NCBI GenBank assembly: GCA_013399855.1
Contig: VXAY01004361.1
Span: 182,785-246,784 of the forward strand
Source of the DNA: Oxyruncus cristatus
Lineage: Eukaryota > Chordata > Aves > Passeriformes > Cotingidae
Reading direction: 5' to 3'
Length of the DNA: 64,000 nucleotides
The translations under genes and the position numbers were made by a program. The first letter of the stretch is position 1. The number at the start of each line of letters is the position of its first letter. Below the pieces are notes generated by a model. That model saw only the letters and a list, made by a program, of their open reading frames with translations. It had not been told where the DNA came from and did not search any database. Positions 35,298-47,000 of this stretch are shown here, piece after piece.

Positions 35298-38200
35298 GAT
35301 CATCCTTCCAGCCAAACCATGACTCCACCGAGCCTTCACGGACCACTCAGTCCCAGAGCCACTTCCCTTAAAAGGGGATGGATGTGGATTCAATGGACAC
35401 CCCGGGCAGCATCCGAGCAGTGAGAACATGAGCAAGTGTTTCATCACACACCCTCAACACAAAGCTCGGCCTGAGACCCTTCTTGAGGAATCTTCTCCAT
35501 CGCTGTCCTGGACAAATCCCAAATGAAGGTGCTCACAGCTAAAGCCCGGATCTGTGTCAGGGCTTGGGCACGGGGCAGTCTCCAGCCTCATCCCAGAGTC
35601 AACCGGTCAGGGATCAGCCCCCATACCGGGGGATACCCCCAGGGAGATTCCTCTCACCTCCAAGGAGGCAGGGAGGGTGCACACAGGAGGGGATGGAGGG
35701 AAGCGAGGAGCAAAGACAGCCACGTTGTGCAGCAGAAGGGTGAGAGCAGACACTCCTGGATTTATGGAGGATTTCATCTTGCTAAGCACATGCTGAATCA
35801 GATTAATACTATTAACATTTATGAATTATCCTCTAGCAATTAGCCAAGCCATCCTCCAGTACAGCATGGAGGGGGGCTGCAGAAAAGGCAGCCCTGGGGT
35901 GCAGGTCAGGGACAGGAGGATGTCAGGGGTGGCATGGTCACTGCGGGAAGGCTTGGGTTGGGCTGCTGGACCCCATGGCAAGGTCAAGGGCTCACTGGCT
36001 GAGCTCCTGGGTGCCACTGTGAGTTCTCATGCTCCTCCAGCAGCCTGAGCCTCGGCTCTTAAGGTGCTCCTGGAGTTATAATGCCTTATGTACTGAATAA
36101 ATGTATATATTTCCTAATTATACAGTTGTCGGTGGTGCTCCCCCTTTGCTCTAAAGCACCGTGCCTGCAGCTGGCACGGAGGCACCGCCAGCAACCAGGA
36201 GGAGGAGGAGGCGGGGAAAGAGAGGGAAAGGTAAAACCTTGAAGGCTGGGCAAGGAATGAGCAGCTGAGGGGAGGGGGGAAATGGAGACGACCAGGGTGG
36301 CACAGGCTGAGATGCTGGCCTGGTGATCCACCAGCCCCATCACCACCGGGCTCACAGCGGGCAGGTTCTCCTGCCCACATACCTCAGACCTCCCTCAGCA
36401 CAGCGAAGGGGGGAGAATTTGTGCAAACCCAATCTGCTCTCCTGGCGCTGCTATATTTTTTGCATTTCTCTGGGCATGGACAATTAAAATCAATGAAGTC
36501 AGTTTTGCTTTCATGTTCTCAGTGCTGAATCGGTCGAGATAAAATCACATTAAAGAAACAGTTACATATTTAAAGGCAGAGATTGCCTGCACTGGAATTT
36601 TCTTTCACAAAAATCAATGAAAACACTTCTCCTGGAATTAAGGCCTGATCTTTTTTGTTTTACACTCCAAATGAGTCCCACTTTTACAATATACAAGCAC
36701 GAAGGCAAATCTGAGTGGAAGACTTCATTTTAAGGAGGAGGGAAAGCAATTTTCAGTATAGTGTAACAAAAATATTATTCCTACAGGAAAAAGGGAAAAA
36801 AAGTAATCATTATCTATGAAATAGTTTGTGTTGAGTCACAGCCCAGGGAGGATTGTGCTCAGCGAGCGAAGGGCTGGTCAGAAAGCTGAACTAATTTTGG
36901 AGACCAGGAGAGAGCAGTGATGGAGACCAGGATGCCAGGGAGGGCTCAGGATCGGGCAGATGTCCCAGGACCTGGTGGCAAGAGATGCCCAAGGACCCAG
37001 CAAGCTGCCCATCCTCCCACTGTCACCCTGCAGGCAGAGTTGGGATGTGGGAATTGGGTTGGAATCTCAAAAAGAAAAAAAAAAAAAAATCCCAAACCAC
37101 CTTTCTATGGTATCCATTACTTTTGGAACAGATGCAAACTGAACAACAGGAAAGGGAATAAAAAATTTCTGCCCTGCAACATCTCCCCGGGTTTGGGACA
37201 CATCCCTCCGTGCCTCAGTGTCTCCCCCGCTGCCCTGGCCACAGCCAAACATCATGGAAGTACGAGCACGACATCCACCACCCCCTGCTTCCTTCCCTGC
37301 TCCAGCCAAGGAGACAAATCCATCGTGCCACGGGCACGCTGAGCATCCGCAACGAGACGCATCTTCATTTTCCATCCAGCAGTAACCCTCGCCCTCCTCC
37401 CGCCTGCATCCAGCACCGTGTTTATGTTCTGCTTCCTGGGAAACAAGAGACTCGTTACCATGCGGAGGGCGACAGCAGAGCGATTAGTGAAATTTGTTAC
37501 CCACATGCTCTGAACAAAATTAAATTAAAAGTGCTGCTTTGCTGTCAAGATAAGGGCCAAGCCGGAGAGATAATTTTTCACTCTCAAACACTCAATTACT
37601 CGCTGAGGCTGTATCAGATACAATCGGAAAATAAATAAATAAATGGGAAGACCCGCACTGCCTCCAGGAACAGATGTAAAAGCCTTTATCTCCAGCACAG
37701 TCCAGGGAAGTTAAAGAGCCTGTGGCCACCACAGCTCCACCACCACTTTACTTGCAGAGCCTTCTGCTGCCCAGCTCCAGCTTCCCACAGCAGCCCCTCT
37801 CCCAACAGCTCAGTTCCTGGGATATGGACAGGAGCGTGTGTGCACCCCCACACCTACAGCCACCAGGGATTTAGGGAGCAACTCCAGCCAAGCCTTCCTG
37901 CACAGCCAGAGTCTAGCAGGGACGAAGAGAGGCTCAGGGACGGTTTTATGTGCTGTTGCAGTGCCTCACTGCTCTGCGGGCAAACTAAGCCATCATGCAA
38001 AAGCACCACGTTTGTGTGTCGCTGGAAAAGCAGCATCCAAGACAGAGGGCTAAGAAGGGCTGGAAATGAGCAGCGTTCCCCACTGGCACCACTGCCCTGG
38101 GCCCCGCAGTGGTGTGGGCACGGCTGTGCTGCAGCCTGGCAGGATGGACCCTGGTGATCTGAGGGGTAAAGACAAGACCTGTATCGTCAAAATACCTCAC

Positions 38201-41200
38201 CCCTGAGATTTGGGGATGTCCAGGTCCCTTCTAGGGTGCTCTTCCCTGGTCTGACAGGAGCAGCACGGCTCCACGTGCCATGAACCAGCTGGATGTGCAC
38301 CAGACACCAGCACTGACGTGTCCATCTGTCCCTGCTTTGTGTACCCTTCCCAGGGAACTCTAACCTGTCTGTGCCATGCGCTGACCACATGAGGAGGGGA
38401 TGGGCACAGGGCTGCCGGGGAGGGAGAAGCTCCCGAGCACAGACAGCACCAAACTCATTCCTCCCTTGCGCTCCTGCAAACAACCCAAACTGATGTTTGC
38501 TTTATCACCTTTTGTCTCCCACTCGATTCCCAACAGCATCTCCCCTAGTCTGAAGGTGAGTCAAGCCCAGGGCAGACCTGGGGGACAATTCCCTGAGGAG
38601 CACAGAAGAGCTGGTGCATGTGCTGCCCGTGGCGTTTGCTCAGCCCCAGCGAGGCCGGGGGCACTGGCAGAGCACAGAGAATGGTACCCAAATTCCACTC
38701 TGCACTTCATTTAGTTCCCCATGAAATAATAAGAGCCTGCTGCCTCTGGAGACGGGAGAGGATCAAAGCGAAGCTTCCTCATATGTAGCAGACTCCGAAT
38801 ACCTAATATTCCCTTATAAAAGGCCTTGTTTTAAACACCAAATACAGAGGCAGATCAAAGCTCAGCCTCTCATTTCTCTAACAGCCCTCAGAAGGCTCCG
38901 CCAGCCAGCCCGGCACACACACACGTGCACACCCATGCGGTTGACACCAATCCAAGGTACATAATTGAACTCTGTTAATTTGTCAAAACCATCCCTGCGT
39001 GCTATGGGAACAGCCAGGTGCCTTGTTCATGGAGACCTCCGCTGAGGAGCATCCCAAAACCAGGTCCTCCCTCCCCTGGGCTGGTGGGGAGCTCTCCTGG
39101 GATGGGAAGGTACCACCTGAACAACAGCTATGCACTGAAAACAGGGTGGGTATTTTCCCCCCTCTCTCTTTTAACCTGCTGCAATAGAGGTGATGCTGAG
39201 AGGGGTGAAGCAACCCCAGACCCCAGTGTGGGGGAGTGGGCTCAGGATGGTCCAGCTCAGGCTGAAACAGCTGCCAGAGCGTGAGGAGCAGTAGCCAGCT
39301 GAGGACATTCCATGAGGCACCCCAGGCAGGTGGACACTGTGCCGGGTGACCTCCAGTACATCTCAACCATCACAAGAGCAACAGCATTGCTTTGCCTTTG
39401 CGCCCCACGCTCCACTTTGTATCCAGGTTTCCAGCAACCCAGGGGTTTGCCAGCAGCTGCAGAGACCCCTGGCAGGTCCCAGGGGCTGGGATACAGGAGC
39501 TCCCAGCAGGGCCCAGGGGCTCAGACAACATCTGGGCTGCAGAAGAAGGCAGAGAGTCTCTGGATCTCCAAGACAAATTGGCTTGGGATGGCTCAGCCCC
39601 CTGCAGGGTCTCCATACGATGCCATCACTTCCCCTGCCTGTTACCCCCAACCCAGGGAGCTGCACAGCATCTGCTGCATGTTTCTGTGTTACAGAGCAGC
39701 TGCTCCGTGGCCTGAGAAAGCTGAGGGAGGTGGGGAAAACTCGCTTTTGCCTCCCCTCCAGCAAGGAGGGGCTCATTAGATTCACTGAGTCCTTAATGAG
39801 CCAGACACAGACGCTGGTATGGCCTTGGAGTTACAATGCTGCTTCTTCCCCCTCGTCTTTCTCTACCTGACCAGCCACTGGGCTGCCTGCCACCAGGGGA
39901 GCTTGGAACTGCACACTCAGACCTGGAGCTGAATAAATTTTGCTGAGCAGGAGGCAAACACCACCCCGGGGCAAGGGGGACGGAGCAGGAGTGACACGCA
40001 AGCGAGGTTTGCGCACAGGGCTCTGCCTCGTGCACAGGGCTCTGCCTCCTTGGTTTCGGGTGATTTTTTGCTACTATATTTTCCTCTCAAACTCAGAGGG
40101 CGACCTGACTGAACACATCCCACCCTGCTCCACAGAGAGGAACTAAGCATCAAAGCTTTGATATCGGCTGTGATGGACAGCGGGGGGTGTGGATTCACAT
40201 CTTCACAACACTGGCAGGTTCTCCCTCACAAGACTTCAATGCTGGCGAAAGGTGCAATGACAGACAGCCCAGGAGACAAGAGCCATCTGTGTACCACAAC
40301 CAGCATGCAAAGAGGTTCCCTTGTTTCCAGATTCTCCCAGGGGGGTGGGAAAGGGCAAAGCCAGCCCCCACAACAAGCAGAGCCTTGGAGTGCACAAACC
40401 TGTTGCAATCAGGTTGCAATAAAATCTTATTTCTGGAAAACTGTGAGGAGTCAGTACTGAGGGTCAGCAGGAAGGAGCATCCCTGGCCCCAGCTCAGGGT
40501 CCCTCCAGCCTCTGAGCACAGAGTTTTTCTCAGGACTTGTTTCACTTAGAAAAGCAGTCCAAATTCCAGCTCCCTTAAGACTACATGTCAGCCCTTCAGT
40601 CAGCGCTGCCATTAGAGTAGAGCTCACACTGATCCCTCAAAAATAAGCAGAGTGTGGGGAGCTGGCATGGGCACAGGCAGGGGGCCATGGCAAAGGGAAG
40701 AGATGTCTCACTGAAGATGGGTGTGAACAGAGCGCTTCTTGGCATGACCCAGCTCCCCAGAGACATTGCTGATCAGTGTTGCCTCTGCCAGCTCAAATCC
40801 CAGATACGGGGCTGAGCCCAACAGCAGACAAAGACCAAGGCTCCATGGGAAGGCGTCCTCTGCGTTATTTCTCACACTCTCCTCCCCTGTCATTTCTCTG
40901 GAGACTTTGCAAAGACAAGGGAACATAAGTGTAAGGGCATCCCACAGACCTACAGGCTGGGAGGATGAGTGGTGCAGTGCGCTGGGAGCACAGAAGGTGA
41001 TGCCTCAGCCACCCCTGACTCCATGCCTGGACTGATGAGGCTGACCTCCATGTATTCCAGCACTGAAAACCAGGTTTCAACGGGTCTGCTGCTCCTGAGC
41101 TACCAGAACAAGCTCTCCCTTGCTCAACACCGACCTGTAGGAATGGCCCTTCAATGAACCTTGCCAAGGCACTGCAGAACCTGCTGTCCTCCTCCTCCAG

Positions 41201-42340
41201 GAGACACACGACCACTTAACCAGCCAGCTTCAACCAAGCTCAAATACAACCAAACCTGTGCACTACCTAAGTGGCAACTCCCTTCCCACGGTCTGGGATC
41301 AATGCCTTGACAGTACCAGTAATTAGGCTCAATCCTGCAAAACTTCATCCGAGGAGAGAAACCCCAAGGAATCTCTCTCCTTGGACCTGATAACTATCTG
41401 ACAGCACCTGCAACGACACGCAAGCACAGCGAAATCAATATGGGAACATCATTGTAAGAATTAACTGTATCTGACGACGCATCCCTCTCTATTAGAGTTA
41501 CGATCCCGTCCAATTATGGATCTTGGCTGAACTTGTAATTATGAGTTTGGTACTAGGACTTCCCACTGCGCTATTGCTTTCCTTCCATGAGGGAGAGAGG
41601 AGTCAATGAAAAGATAATAGAAAATTCCTTTCAAGGACGCAGTGATGGCAAAATTTAGCTAGACAGGAGGGGGAGTACAATGGGGACTTTATGCAAGACA
41701 ATTCCCTCCGTTAGCCACCAGTGAACACGAACAAACCAGGTTCTCGCAGCATCGCTCAAACGCTAACGCAGATCTAACATCCAGCTCTGTGCAACGGCGT
41801 GAGGCGGCTCTGCCTCCTGAATTCCCTTCAAACCCAGCCATCAAAGCTGCCCAGGTGAACAACAGCTTATTCACAGGAAGAGAAAGGAATTCTTGCCATT
41901 CATCTGTTCTATTCATTTATATTTGCCCTACCAGGAAGCTTAAACAAACAACCCAAGCCCAACACACACGTCAGTAAGGATATCTTTGTACCTGGCGTTC
42001 AGTACGAGCGTGTTTCAAGAGACCGCCAGAGCGCTTGACCTCGGGGGAATGGCATCAAGGTAGCCTTGCAAAGACTTATCTGCTTTTCATTAAAGCACAG
42101 TTTTCCACACCTTCCTCGCACTCCATCACCCCTTTCCCTAGTGGAACCTGAAAAATCCCCAAACTTCAGTGACTTTTCCGAAGTACCCCAGGGCTTTCAC
42201 ATCCAGCCCAGTATTGCAGAGTAACTCCTTGAAAAAACTGCTCCAGCACTCAGGAAGTTTACCCCCTGTCACTGTTTTGGAACAGTTTCTTTTGTCCCTG
42301 TTTGCAACACAACCATTCCTTCCATCTCTCACACAGCCAC

Positions 42341-42776
42341 AAAGAGGATTAGAGGGCTGGAGCGCCTCTCCTATGAGGAAAGGCTGAGAGAGTTGGGGCT
42401 GTTCAGCCTGGAAAAGAGAAGGGTTTGGGAGACCTTACTCTAGCTTTCTGGTTCCTGAAGGAAGCCTACAAGAGAGCTGGAGGGGGACTCTGGACAAGGG
42501 TATATAGTGACAGGACAAGGGGAATAGCTTCACACTGACAGGCTTAGACTGGATATTGGGAAGAAACTCTTCCATGTGAGGGTGGTGAGACACTGCCAGA
42601 AGCTGCCCAGAGAAGCTGTGGTGCCCCATCCCTGGGAGCATTCTAGCCAGGCTGGAGTGGGCTCTAAGTAACCTGGTCTAGTGAAAGTGTCCCTGCACAT
42701 GGCAGGGGGGTTGGAACAAGAAGGTCTTTAAGGTCCCTTCCAACCCAAACCAGCCTGTGATTCTGATTCTGTGATT
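42341..42776 (+). repeat. CR1 LINE fragment with intact 3' repeat
   Basis: It begins near AGAGGATTAGAGGGCTGGAG, CGCCTCTCCTATGAGGAAAG and GGGCTGTTCAGCCTGGAAAA, continues through TGGATATTGGGAAGAAACTC, and ends CCCTTCCAACCCAAACCAGC plus TGTGATTCTGATTCTGTGAT. The tail shows the CR1-type ATTCTGTG repeat. Roughly 435 bp, antisense to ASTN2. Confidence 0.94.
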
Positions 42777-43258
42777 TTCCCCTGAATGCAGCTGCGTTCG
42801 TACTGCAACAGGTAATTTTAACTCACGACTCCTCTCCCTGCTTTTCATCAAAAGCTCATTTTAAACTCTGTAATAATTTCTCACGGTTCTAAAACACATG
42901 GAAAAGAGGGAAAAAAAAAAACCTATGAAATTGAAGGCCCAGCCTTCCAGCAGGAACAAACGCAGTGCACCCCTGTGCACGAGTGTGTTCGTTCCCGTGT
43001 GCAACCACTGAGCTGATCAGAGGTGCTGAGGTAATTTCACATTCAAATAAACACATTGGGAGAGCATTTATGGGAATGGCTCATCATGGAAACAAATGGG
43101 GCCGTGTGTGCTGCGGTGGGTACCGGCATCTATCTGGCTGCTGCGCTGTGCCGAGGCCTGGCTTCGTGCACAAAACAAATGGAGAGAGCAGACCCACTGT
43201 GCAATTTTTAAATTGCTTCCCAACGGAGTTATTTCCCGACTGTGATTTTTCAAACGTG

Positions 43259-43288
43259 GCAGCGGCAGCAGCAGCAGCAGCAGCAGCA
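43259..43288. repeat. GCA/CTG trinucleotide repeat
   Basis: GCA GCG followed by eight uninterrupted GCA units on the plus strand, read as CUG-type repeats in the ASTN2 pre-mRNA. It lies about 650 bp downstream of the exon B donor. Confidence 0.93.
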
Positions 43289-43940
43289 AGGCTCGTCCTC
43301 CCCTCTGCCAAACAGCTCGGGCCGAGAGTCCCGACAAAAACGATGCAGCGTGATGTGACCGGAGGAAACGCGGACACTAATTTCAAACTGCAGATGATAT
43401 TTCAGTTTCTCAGCTTCTCTAACTCACAAAAGAGCCTGAAGGGACTTTGGTCTGCAAATCCCTGCCCCAACCCTCATTTTGAATTTGTTCCTTTTAATTG
43501 CCTTTGTGCCAAGAGGAAGGCCAGGAAACTTTCATCCAGCGGATGCTTTGCATGGGAAATAAAGGGCAGAAAACGGGAGTTTGGAGCAAGGAATTGCCAA
43601 GGTGACCAGCCCTGACAGCTGCACTGGCGCCAGGATGATGACGGACACAATCACTCCCTGCTGGTGCAGCTTTGGGGAAGTGCCAGGGCATGTGGAAGGA
43701 AACTGATATTAGAAACCATCAAAGAAACCCAGAACCTCAGCAACATCACTGGGAAACGTGATTTATGGCTCCTGCATGGCGCTGCATCACACAGACACCA
43801 CGTCTTGGGATGTCTTTACCACCACAGACTGGTACGGCCGTCCTTTAGACTCCGGCAATGTCAGACACCATCACCCATGGGAACAATCAAGGTGCTCAAC
43901 CATTTTTTCCCCCATGTGCAATCACTGTGTCATTCTGTAC

Positions 43941-44048
43941 CTTTGCTCCGTCTCCGGCTCCGATACTGCTCCGTGTAGAAGGTGAGCTGGGTTTCATCAT
44001 CCGCCTCCGAGCCAGAGTTGCCTTTGGCACGTCCAAACCCGATCCCAC
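43941..44048 (-). CDS. ASTN2: ASTN2 internal coding exon B: acidic/basic cytoplasmic linker
   Basis: This 108-bp exon encodes about 36 residues, starting GGIGFGRAKGNSGSEADDE, then TQLTFYTEQYRS, and ending in RRRSK. Mammalian ASTN2 has nearly the same string, as recalled. The exon joins exon A (ending in G) through a phase-1 junction, and its own last base G joins exon C. The acceptor reads ctgttgcttgcag before GTGGG, with a good pyrimidine tract. The donor is AAAG followed by gtacagaatg, a weaker GT site because it lacks the usual +4/+5 AG. The arginine-rich end lies a short distance before the second transmembrane helix in exon C, consistent with the positive-inside rule for a cytoplasmic loop. 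At 108 bp in class 1-1, skipping it would keep the frame. Confidence 0.96.
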
Positions 44049-47000
44049 CTGCAAGCAACAGAGAGGAAGAAATCAGCCCTGTCAGCTGGGACGCTCAGCA
44101 GCAGGAGGAGCTCCTCAGCAGAGATGCCAGATTCGTCCAGAATCCATTGCTCCTCACTAAGATGCTCTGCTTGGGGTCACCAGAAGTGACCAGGGGCTTT
44201 TGCTGCTGATGATTTCACTGGTTCCTTATTGCCCTCATCAAAAACCAAGACTTCATGATGCCAGTTGTGACGTAAACGTAAGAAGATGCTTTCTACCCTC
44301 AGGAATGCAAAACACAAATGTATTTCAAGGCGTTTACAAAGGAAACCCCTGAGTGTAGCAGCTGCTCTCCTCAAGGACACCTACACAGTGAAGTACAGCG
44401 AATTTTAGGTGTTTGCTTCAAAGCTAACCCAGCAGGGACAAGCAGTACCTGGGGAACGCAGCACTTGGGGGGCACCCAGGACCCCATCACATGGCAAAGG
44501 TCCCACTTCTCTCCCTCATCACCTGCTTTGGCCCATCTGCTTCCCCAGCTCACCATGAAAACCAGCAGCACGTGTTCCTGCAGTGGTCAGGACCGACAGC
44601 AGCAGGGCTGGCCCATGTTTTACCTGGCATCCTCCTCTCTGGGCTGGAGATGGAGCAGGATGCAGGAGGAGCCCAGCTGGCTTCAGCCCCGGACACACCA
44701 AGGAGCGATGGATGCTTTAAAAGTGACACAGACTTTAACTGGCAGAAGTCCTTCAATCCTCGCAGAGTTTAAAGCAAAGAGGCCTCTGGGGGTTGACAGT
44801 GGCCCTTTAAACTGCCATTAAAATATTTTACTGTTTTTAAAAAATCCTTTATTCTAGGCAGAAGCACAATTTCCCCATTTCTTGGCAGGAGAACAGAAAA
44901 TGAGCGATGCCTTCTGCCCTCTGAAATCCTTAATCACCGCTGTGAGAGGTGGCTGGCAGGAGCCAGCGGGACACTGGGAGCTCCACACGTGGCTCGTGCC
45001 CTGTCCATGCCCTCACCTGGCCAAGAAGTGCCCTCAGAGGGGCTGAGGGGTGTCTTAAAGAAGGGGTAGGAAGAGGCTCTGCCAGCTCCTTTCCTCCTGA
45101 AAGCAGGCAGGAGGGGTCACAGTAGCTTAAAAACACAGTAGCGTTCAGGGCTTGGAAATGTGGGCTCATGGGTTTATAGTCACACCCCAAACCATAACCC
45201 ACCATCAGCTCCTCCCCAGACACAAACAACACAGCAAACATCCAGTGCCACAACACACCCACACCCGAGACCGGGGGTTTGAAAGGCACAGTGGAGTGGT
45301 AAAACCAATCAGGCTTATTTGCATCAGCGAGAAAAATCTTAATTAATCTGGGCTTCTAACACAGGCCCTTGGGCAACCAGCCAGGGCTGCAGCCCTACTG
45401 CACATCCCCTTCTCACAGAGAAGGGGCTGCCTCGGGCTCCTTTGCAGCCAGTGTCCAGTGTCTGGAACACAGACACCAGCTACAGGAGGGTTTGTTTTTT
45501 TTTTCCCAGGAGCTCAGCAGAGCCATCTCCTCTGCCTGGGAAAAGGACCTGGACGCTGCCTGCGCAGGAAGATCACGGCACCTCCCTCTGCCACCTTCCC
45601 ATGCCCCAGTCCTGGCCCCTTTTGCGCAGGCAGATGGCTGGGGTGGACACAGGCAGCGGTCCGGTGCTCTCTCTGCTCTCAGAGCCCGCCGAGGGCACCG
45701 GGCAGTGGCACAGGCAGCAGCTGCTCCACTGCCACCGGCCCAGCCCCCTCCGGCCGCTCCGCGTTTGTGTGCCGGCTGCGTCTCCGTGATGGATGGAGCT
45801 GACATGTTAAATTACTCAGGCTGGATGTCTTCAGAGAGCTGGTGACAGCGATATTGCATTTTCTGATTACCCAGCACTGCGCAGGATGTATAAATACAGG
45901 AGTCAGGAGACCCAGCGCAGGTCCCCAGCCCGGAGCGGAAACGTCTCCTCTGACCCTACATGCAGTGGCAGAGGTCCGCCTGGAAACACGAGCCCAGGGC
46001 AGGGACACGGCTGCCAGGGATGTGCTTTTGTTCCTTTGTGTTACCAAAGATGCCAGAACACATCTTGGTGGTGGTTTTAGGGATCCTGGAACCCAGCTGA
46101 GGCAGCCTGGAGGATGCAGGAATGCTAATCCTCAACCGATCCTGCTGTAAACTTGATTTCATGTTTAACTCGCCCCAAAACCTTGCTGAATCACCCCTGT
46201 GAGACGTTCACAACTGGGGCAATGCCTACTGACCCAGCTCAACAACCAGCCTCAGTTGCAGCTTGTTGCCAAGGCACAGTCCCAGGATAATCAGGTGCTG
46301 GGGCTGAGGATGCTCACAGCAGAGAGCACCCACGAGAGGCGCTGATGGGGACGGATAGGGACAGCACCCAATTAAAGCCAAGCAGCCCTGCCTGGTCAGA
46401 ATTCCTTTAAAAACATGGATAAAACCACCAAGTATCAGGAAAAAAAAATACGCAAATCACTGCGAGCGATTACAAAGTGGAGTAAGATGCTTAAAAGACA
46501 CAACAGGGAAATGGCAACTTTGCAGCACTGGATACCTGTAATGCACCAGCAACTCTCTCCAGCGACTCCACCAAGGAGTTACACCCCCTTTACACACAGT
46601 TCACTCCTGTTACTTAGACTGGAGAGAAAACAAAGCTCCCCTTCCTCACCCACACCCCTGTCTTCTGCATGGCTCGGTCCCCAGGCAGTGGGGGGCGAGG
46701 AGGGGGAGCTCAAAGAAGATGCTCTTGTTTCTAATCCTGTTTGCAGATTTACAAGCTTGTTAATCCGTTCAAATAGATCTCAGCTCAGCCAGGCACCAGG
46801 GCAGGGCGCCTGTTCTGAGCGCAACGTTAATTTAGTGGGGAGCAAGGCGGGGTGCCAAGGCAAACACCTCGTTAGGGTGTAATTAAACATGGTAGCGTTA
46901 ATGCCGAGTGGGGACTACGGATATAAAATTCAGGAATCAGAGGCTCCGTTATCCCCAAAGAATTCTGTTAGCTAAAAGCCACGTGTATGTTTTTTAAAAG

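Larger units (their letters stand above)
30050..43940 (-). other. ASTN2: ASTN2 intron B-C (13.9 kb)
   Basis: The largest complete intron. It contains a purine-rich stretch near 32280-32340, an AC microsatellite near 34742, a TGGGA pentanucleotide array with an NNN gap near 35211-35297, a CR1 copy at about 42341-42776 and a GCA repeat at 43259-43288. AT-rich blocks near 34230-34600, 37440-37640 and 41400-41660 could be conserved non-coding sequence. No exon, RNA gene or second gene is recognised. Confidence 0.9.

Noticed and set aside
42965..43615. 216-residue plus-strand open frame with a poly-alanine run
   Set aside because: The alanine run is just the GCA microsatellite read in frame. The rest has no recognisable protein character.
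45540..45790. Second GC-rich CpG-containing patch
   Set aside because: As with the 15.9-kb patch, density and length look insufficient by eye; an observed/expected CpG calculation would be needed.
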